Part shown: in pieces, positions 59,476 through 64,000 of the stretch | Position numbering within the stretch: position 1 is the stretch's first letter | How the letters are laid out: every line of letters begins with the position of its first letter | Source: Rhodococcoides kroppenstedtii | GTDB lineage: Bacteria > Actinomycetota > Actinomycetes > Mycobacteriales > Mycobacteriaceae | Assembly: GCF_900111805.1 (NCBI RefSeq) | Contig: NZ_FOJN01000002.1 | Location: 186,001 to 250,000, forward strand | DNA length: 64,000 nt | Reading direction: 5' to 3' | Notes under the pieces: generated by a model | Databases searched by the model: none | Told to the model about the DNA's origin: nothing | Seen by the model: the letters and a program-made list of their open reading frames with translations, nothing else | Program-made: the position numbers and the translations under genes

Positions 59476-60267
59476 CTGCGCCGCGGTGACCCCCACCGGC
59501 GGTTGACAGCGCGGGCACCAGTAGATCTGCCGCTCCTCGGTGGGGTCGTCGCCGAGGAGACCGAATCGCACGGCCGTGCCGCATCGACGGCACGGCTTGC
59601 CGTCCCGGCCGTAGACCCAGAAGTGACGCCCGGCGCGGAGATCCCCGGTGAACGTGCGGGCGTTCCGATCCTTGTTGGCGACGATGCTGCGGTACGACAG
59701 GTCGACCATCGGCGCGAGCTCGACCTCGCGGACGGGCGTGCGGGGGTCGACCCCGCGGACGAAGCAGATCTCGTTGCGATAGACGTTGCCCAGACCGGCG
59801 AGGTTGCGTTGATCCAACAACGCGAGTCCGATCGGTCGATTCGGGTCCGCGGCCAGGTTCGCGACCGCGAGTGCGGCATCCCAGCTCGGTCCCAGCAGGT
59901 CGGGACCGAGATAGCCCACGGCCTCGTCCAGGGTGTCCAGGATCTCGACCACGCCGAGCTCGAACCCGACGGCCACGCGGTCGTCCGTGGCGAGGACGAT
60001 GCGCGCCTGGTACGCGGGGCGACGCCAGCGGGTTCCGGGCCGGTACACGTGCCAGGCGCCCTCCATCTTCAGGTGCGAGTGGATGACGTGATGCGCGACC
60101 TCGATGGCCAGGTGTTTGCCCACCGAGTGCACGGCCTGCACCCGGTGACCGGAGAAGTCGACGGTGGCGTACCTCGGCACGCGGACGTCGCAGACGGTGA
60201 GAACCTTGCCGTCGAGCGCGTCGCGAAGGGTGTTGGCGGTGCGCCAGACGGTGTCGCCTTCGGGCAT
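59473..60267 (-). CDS. nei: Endonuclease VIII-like DNA glycosylase (Nei2-type)
   Basis: A 264-residue Fpg/Nei enzyme. The catalytic N-terminus is PEGDTVWRTA with Pro2 as nucleophile after Met removal and Glu3. H2TH region NLAGLGNVYRNEICFV follows, and the C-terminal zinc finger has CRRCG and CPRCQ. It excises oxidised pyrimidines. ATG 60267 follows the lhr stop with no gap, so it is co-transcribed with the helicase; the same lhr-nei pair occurs in mycobacteria. Confidence 0.93.
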   Translation of the reverse strand: MPEGDTVWRTANTLRDALDGKVLTVCDVRVPRYATVDFSGHRVQAVHSVGKHLAIEVAHHVIHSHLKMEGAWHVYRPGTRWRRPAYQARIVLATDDRVAVGFELGVVEILDTLDEAVGYLGPDLLGPSWDAALAVANLAADPNRPIGLALLDQRNLAGLGNVYRNEICFVRGVDPRTPVREVELAPMVDLSYRSIVANKDRNARTFTGDLRAGRHFWVYGRDGKPCRRCGTAVRFGLLGDDPTEERQIYWCPRCQPPVGVTAAQ

Positions 60268-63200
60268 TCAGGTGACCCTGATCCGCAGTCCGCGCGGGGT
60301 GGCGGTGAACCCCGACTCGGCGAGCACGGACGCGAGCACGGTTCCGTGGATGTCCTCGCCGTCGGTGCGTTCGACCAGCAGGCGGTCCACCGACCTCGTG
60401 GTCACCAGGGACCCGAGCGCCGCACCGGCAGCGGACAGTGCGTCGCGGTCGGCGGTGAAGGTCAGGATCGACTTGCCGCCCCGCTCGACGAAGAGCACCA
60501 GGTGGCCGTCCACCAGCACGACGAGGGCGCCCGCCTTGCGTCCCGGGCGGTGGCCGGACGCGCCCTCGATCTCGCTCTTGGGCCACGGGAGGGCCGCGCC
60601 GTAGGGGTTGGCCGGATCCGTCGCCGCCAACGCGACGGCACCGATGCTGCGTTCGGATTCGCTGCGCAGACGATCGACCACGTCCGACGTCGAGAACTGA
60701 GCGCCGCCGAGGGAGTCGACGAAGTAGCCACGCCGGGCGCGACCCGAATCCTCGAAACCGGTGAGCACCTTGTAGACCCCGCCGAAACCACCGGGGATGC
60801 CCTCGTCCATCACCGACCCCCGCGTGACGACGCCGTAGCGCTCGAGCAGGATCTCCGCCGTCGCGTGGGCGCGCACCGTGGGATCGGTGTCGACCTCGGG
60901 GACCAGCGCCCACCGACCCCCGACGGTGGGTGGTCCGGTGCGCTTGGGCAGGGTCGGCCGGGCGTAGCGCTGATACGACCGCGCGCGGGGGGAACGCCGG
61001 GCGGGGCGGTGACTCGGCGCCGACCGCGCGGTGCCGTGCAGTAGCGCCCGCAGCGGCGCGAACGTGTCGTTGGTCAGGTGCCCGGTCCACACGAGGTCCC
61101 ACAGTGCCGCCGCGAGCGTCGTGTCGTCCGGCGGGTCGACCGCGCGTTCGCGCAGCACCGTCCCGACGGTGTCGGAGAGCTGCCGGAAGAAGAACGCACC
61201 GCCGCCCGACAGTGCCTGCAGGACGGCGTGTTGGAGATCGCTCAGCTCGTCGCCGCGGGGAAGGGGAAGCGTGACCGGCGCGGCGTCGGCGGGATGCAGA
61301 CACACCCAGCCGTCCTTCGACGAGATGGACCCGTGGCCGGACCACACCACTTCGCCGGTGGCCGTGAGTTCGTCGAGCAGGGCGGGGGAGTAGTCCCGCA
61401 CCCGCTGCGGCAGGATCAGCGACTCCCAGGCCGACGCAGGAATCGGGACACCGGCGAGCTGGTCGATCACGGTGACCACGCCGTCGAGTCCGCGCAACGT
61501 GCCGCCCACGTGCTGCCAGCGCGGAAGGAACCGGCCGAGCACGTGCGTCGGCACCGGCTCGACGTCCTGACGGGCCGCGGCGAGGGAGCGCCGTCGCAGT
61601 CGGCGGAGCACCTCGGCGTCACACCATTCGCTGCCCGACCCGCCGGGACGGAACTCGCCCTCGACCACCCGTTTCGCCGCGGCGAGGCGGAGCAGGACGT
61701 CACGCGCCACGGCGGAGCCGACACCGAACCGGCCGGCGACGTCGGCCACCGAGAAGGGGCCGTGGGTGCGGGCGTACCGGCTCACGAGATCGCCCATCGG
61801 ATCCTCGACGGGTTCGACGAACGCGTCCGGAACGCCGATCGGGAGCGGAACCCCGAGGGCGTCGCGCAGCCGGCTCGCGTCCTCGATGGCCACCCACCAC
61901 GACGACCCGGCGAACGACACCTCGAGGGCACGCCGGTCCGACACCAGGTCCGCCACCCATCCGGCCGCGGCCTCCGGGGTCTCGCACCGTGCCTCGAGCT
62001 CGGCGGTCGTGAGCGGACCGAGCAACCGCAGCAGGTCGGCCACGCCCTCCTTGTCGCGCGCCTTCCGATCCGCCGCGAGCCGCTGCAGTTCGGTCTCGGT
62101 GTCGGCGACCACGGCGGCGTCGAGCAGGTCCCGCAGCTCCACCCGGCCGAGCAGCTCGGCGAGCAGCGAGGCGTCGAGAGACAGGGCGGCAGCGCGACGT
62201 TCGGCCAGCGGCGAATCGCCCTCGTACATGAACTGACCCACGTACGAGAACAGCAGCGACGCTGCGAACGGCGACGGCGTGTCCGTGTCGACCGTCAGCA
62301 CCCGGATCTGGCGCCGGGCGATACGGGTGCTCAGCGCCTCCAGCGACGGGAGGTCGTACACGTCCTGCAGGCACTCGCGGACCGTCTCGAGCAGGATCGG
62401 GAACGTCGGGTACTTCCGCGCGACGTCCAGCAGCTGGGCGGCGCGCTGGCGCTGTTGCCACAGCGGCGCCCGCTTTCCGGGGTTACGACGCGGGAGAAGC
62501 AGTGCGCGCGCGGCACATTCGCGGAACCGAGACGCGAACAGGGCGGACCCGCCCACCTGCTCGGTGACGATGTCGGCGATCTCGTCGCGATCGAACACGA
62601 ACAGATCGGCGCCGGGCGGTTCGTCCTCGGTGTCGGGGAGCCGGACGATGATCCCGTCGTCCGACGCCGTCGGCTGGGAGTCGATGCCGAACCGCTCGAT
62701 CAGCCGCGCGCCGACGGCCAGCGCCCACGGCGCGTGCACCTGCTGGCCGTAGGGCGAGTGCAGCACCAACCGCCAGTCGCCCAGCTCGTCCCGGAACCGC
62801 TCCACCACGAGCGTGCGGTCGGTCGGCAGATGGCCGGTCGCCGTGCGCTGTTCGGCCAACAGCGCCAGCAGATTCGTCACGGCGTTGTCGTCCAGACCGC
62901 CGGCAGACAACCTCTCGCGCATCGCGTCGTCGTCCGTCGCGGACCGCAGGAAGCCACCGAGGGCCTCACCGAGCTCGGCCGGACGCCCCAGCCCGTCCCC
63001 GTGCCAGAACGGGAGCCGGCCGGGTTGGCCGTACGCGGGGCTGACCAACACCCGATCGTGCGTGATCTCCTCGATGCGCCAACTGGTCGCGCCGAGGGCG
63101 AACACGTCGCCCACGCGGGACTCGTAGACCATCTCCTCGTCCAGTTCGCCCACCCGGCTGGCCTTCTCGCCGACCATGAAGACACCGAAGAGTCCGCGGT

Positions 63201-64000
63201 CCGGGATCGCGCCACCGGAGGTGACGGCCAACCGTTGAGCGCCGGGCCGGCCGGTCAGCGAGCCGCCGTCGCGGTCCCAGACCAGGCGCGGGCGGAGCTC
63301 GGCGAACTCGTCCGAGGGATACCGCCCGGACAACAGATCCAGGGTCGACTCGAAGGCGGACCGGGGCAGCGTCGCGAAATTGCCGGTGCGACGGACGGTG
63401 TCGAACCACTCGTCGGCGTCGATCGGTTCGAGCGCGCAGGCGGCGACGGTCTGCTGGGCGAGAATGTCGAGCGGATTGGCCGGTACCTGCAGGGCCTCGA
63501 TGTGACCCTCGGTCATCCGCTGGACCGTGACGGCGCAGTGGATGAGATCGGTGCGGTGCTTCGGAAAGAGCACACCGCGGGAGATCTCGCCGACCTGGTG
63601 CCCCGCGCGGCCCACCCGCTGCAGGCCGCTGGCCACCGACGGCGGCGCCTCCACCTGGACCACGAGATCGACTGCACCCATGTCGATGCCGAGCTCGAGG
63701 CTGCTGGTGGCCACGACGCACTTGAGGCGGCCGGACTTCAGGTCGTCCTCGATCAGGGCACGCTGATCCTTGCTGACGCTGCCGTGATGGGCGCGCGCGA
63801 GCAGGGGTTCCGATCCGTGGACCACCTCGCCGGAGGAGCCGATCTGCGACGGCGGCGCGTGGTCCGTGGGCACCCCCTCGCCGAGCCGTTCGGCGTACAC
63901 CTCGTTGAGGCGGGCGGTGAGCCGTTCCGACAGGCGCCGGGAGTTGGCGAACACGATCGACGACCGGTGTTCGAGCACGAGGTCGACGATCTGCGCCTCG
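60268..64000 (-). CDS. lhr: ATP-dependent helicase Lhr (5' end outside window)
   Basis: The visible 1244 residues are the C-terminal part of a very large superfamily-2 helicase (about 1500 residues in full). Present are helicase motif IV (SIVFANSRRLSERL), motif V (VATSSLELGIDMGAVDLVVQ) and motif VI (GLQRVGRAGH). They are followed by the Lhr winged helix and the long Lhr-CTD (HTH tandem and beta barrel) that assembles oligomers. Motifs I-III lie beyond position 64000. Lhr is a DNA-damage-inducible 3'-5' helicase preferring RNA:DNA hybrids. No frameshift was seen. Confidence 0.95.
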   Translation of the reverse strand, partial: EAQIVDLVLEHRSSIVFANSRRLSERLTARLNEVYAERLGEGVPTDHAPPSQIGSSGEVVHGSEPLLARAHHGSVSKDQRALIEDDLKSGRLKCVVATSSLELGIDMGAVDLVVQVEAPPSVASGLQRVGRAGHQVGEISRGVLFPKHRTDLIHCAVTVQRMTEGHIEALQVPANPLDILAQQTVAACALEPIDADEWFDTVRRTGNFATLPRSAFESTLDLLSGRYPSDEFAELRPRLVWDRDGGSLTGRPGAQRLAVTSGGAIPDRGLFGVFMVGEKASRVGELDEEMVYESRVGDVFALGATSWRIEEITHDRVLVSPAYGQPGRLPFWHGDGLGRPAELGEALGGFLRSATDDDAMRERLSAGGLDDNAVTNLLALLAEQRTATGHLPTDRTLVVERFRDELGDWRLVLHSPYGQQVHAPWALAVGARLIERFGIDSQPTASDDGIIVRLPDTEDEPPGADLFVFDRDEIADIVTEQVGGSALFASRFRECAARALLLPRRNPGKRAPLWQQRQRAAQLLDVARKYPTFPILLETVRECLQDVYDLPSLEALSTRIARRQIRVLTVDTDTPSPFAASLLFSYVGQFMYEGDSPLAERRAAALSLDASLLAELLGRVELRDLLDAAVVADTETELQRLAADRKARDKEGVADLLRLLGPLTTAELEARCETPEAAAGWVADLVSDRRALEVSFAGSSWWVAIEDASRLRDALGVPLPIGVPDAFVEPVEDPMGDLVSRYARTHGPFSVADVAGRFGVGSAVARDVLLRLAAAKRVVEGEFRPGGSGSEWCDAEVLRRLRRRSLAAARQDVEPVPTHVLGRFLPRWQHVGGTLRGLDGVVTVIDQLAGVPIPASAWESLILPQRVRDYSPALLDELTATGEVVWSGHGSISSKDGWVCLHPADAAPVTLPLPRGDELSDLQHAVLQALSGGGAFFFRQLSDTVGTVLRERAVDPPDDTTLAAALWDLVWTGHLTNDTFAPLRALLHGTARSAPSHRPARRSPRARSYQRYARPTLPKRTGPPTVGGRWALVPEVDTDPTVRAHATAEILLERYGVVTRGSVMDEGIPGGFGGVYKVLTGFEDSGRARRGYFVDSLGGAQFSTSDVVDRLRSESERSIGAVALAATDPANPYGAALPWPKSEIEGASGHRPGRKAGALVVLVDGHLVLFVERGGKSILTFTADRDALSAAGAALGSLVTTRSVDRLLVERTDGEDIHGTVLASVLAESGFTATPRGLRIRVT

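Noticed and set aside
1-64000. CRISPR arrays, insertion sequences, prophage genes, rRNA and tRNA genes
   Set aside because: No repeat-spacer pattern, transposase or integrase-like protein, or structural RNA was recognised by eye; a short tRNA could still be missed without a dedicated scan.

Overview
This window is chromosomal DNA from a GC-rich mycolic-acid actinobacterium, most likely a Rhodococcus or close relative. The reasons are the very high GC content, frequent GTG starts, dense ATGA stop/start overlaps, leaderless promoters of the TANNNT-7 nt-RTG type, and a backbone that matches, from memory, the Mycobacterium tuberculosis order lhr, nei, lpdA, amiA/amiB, deoD, pmmB, upp, add, deoA, cdd and sdhCDAB. 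No rRNA, tRNA, CRISPR array, transposase or prophage gene was recognised.

Region 1 (1-14.7 kb) is a catabolic island for inositol or related polyols. It holds iolC on the minus strand, a divergent GntR regulator, a Gfo/Idh/MocA dehydrogenase, a complete sugar ABC transporter (lipoprotein, permease, half-size ATPase), and a minus-strand operon of an SDR, two more Gfo/Idh proteins and an IolE-like TIM barrel under a divergent LacI regulator. A phytanoyl-CoA dioxygenase-like gene follows, with two further Gfo/Idh genes. Three promoters (iolC, transporter, iolG-like) carry the same TGTC-type operator, which suggests one regulon, probably run by the GntR protein.

Region 2 (14.7-24.9 kb) is core metabolism: an acyl-CoA dehydrogenase, sdhCDAB, and a salvage run cdd-deoA followed by a fused binding-protein/permease ABC transporter with its ATPase, and add. 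Region 3 (25-33.1 kb) is accessory. It holds an ArnT/YkcB-like membrane glycosyltransferase and a GT2-GtrA protein, divergent from an OmpR-type two-component system. The spacer contains seven CCCGGG palindromes on an 11-bp phase. A remnant of a flavin monooxygenase, a TetR/MFS efflux pair and a DUF2200 gene follow.

Region 4 (33.2-40.7 kb) is a Nit1-type (nitrilase / nitrogen-starvation) cluster: MSMEG_0572, radical SAM MSMEG_0568, a frameshifted GNAT/AIR-synthase fusion (MSMEG_0567), nitrilase, a short MSMEG_0570, flavoprotein MSMEG_0569, a second nitrilase-fold protein that has lost its catalytic cysteine, and glycosyltransferase MSMEG_0565. Two related segments of about 73 bp lie in direct orientation at its two edges.

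Region 5 (40.7-64 kb) returns to the conserved backbone: an acidic Rv3311-like protein, an NlpC/P60 hydrolase paired with a small protein carrying a type VII secretion-like signal, upp, pmmB, deoD, an enoyl-CoA hydratase, two M20 amidohydrolases, a GGCT-fold protein, lpdA, a GyrI-like protein, an orphan 2-oxoacid dehydrogenase E2, a spore-photoproduct-lyase-like radical SAM protein, a hemerythrin, a large BTAD/AAA regulator, nei and lhr (5' end outside the window). Genome-wide claims and gene orders in other species are from memory and were not searched.
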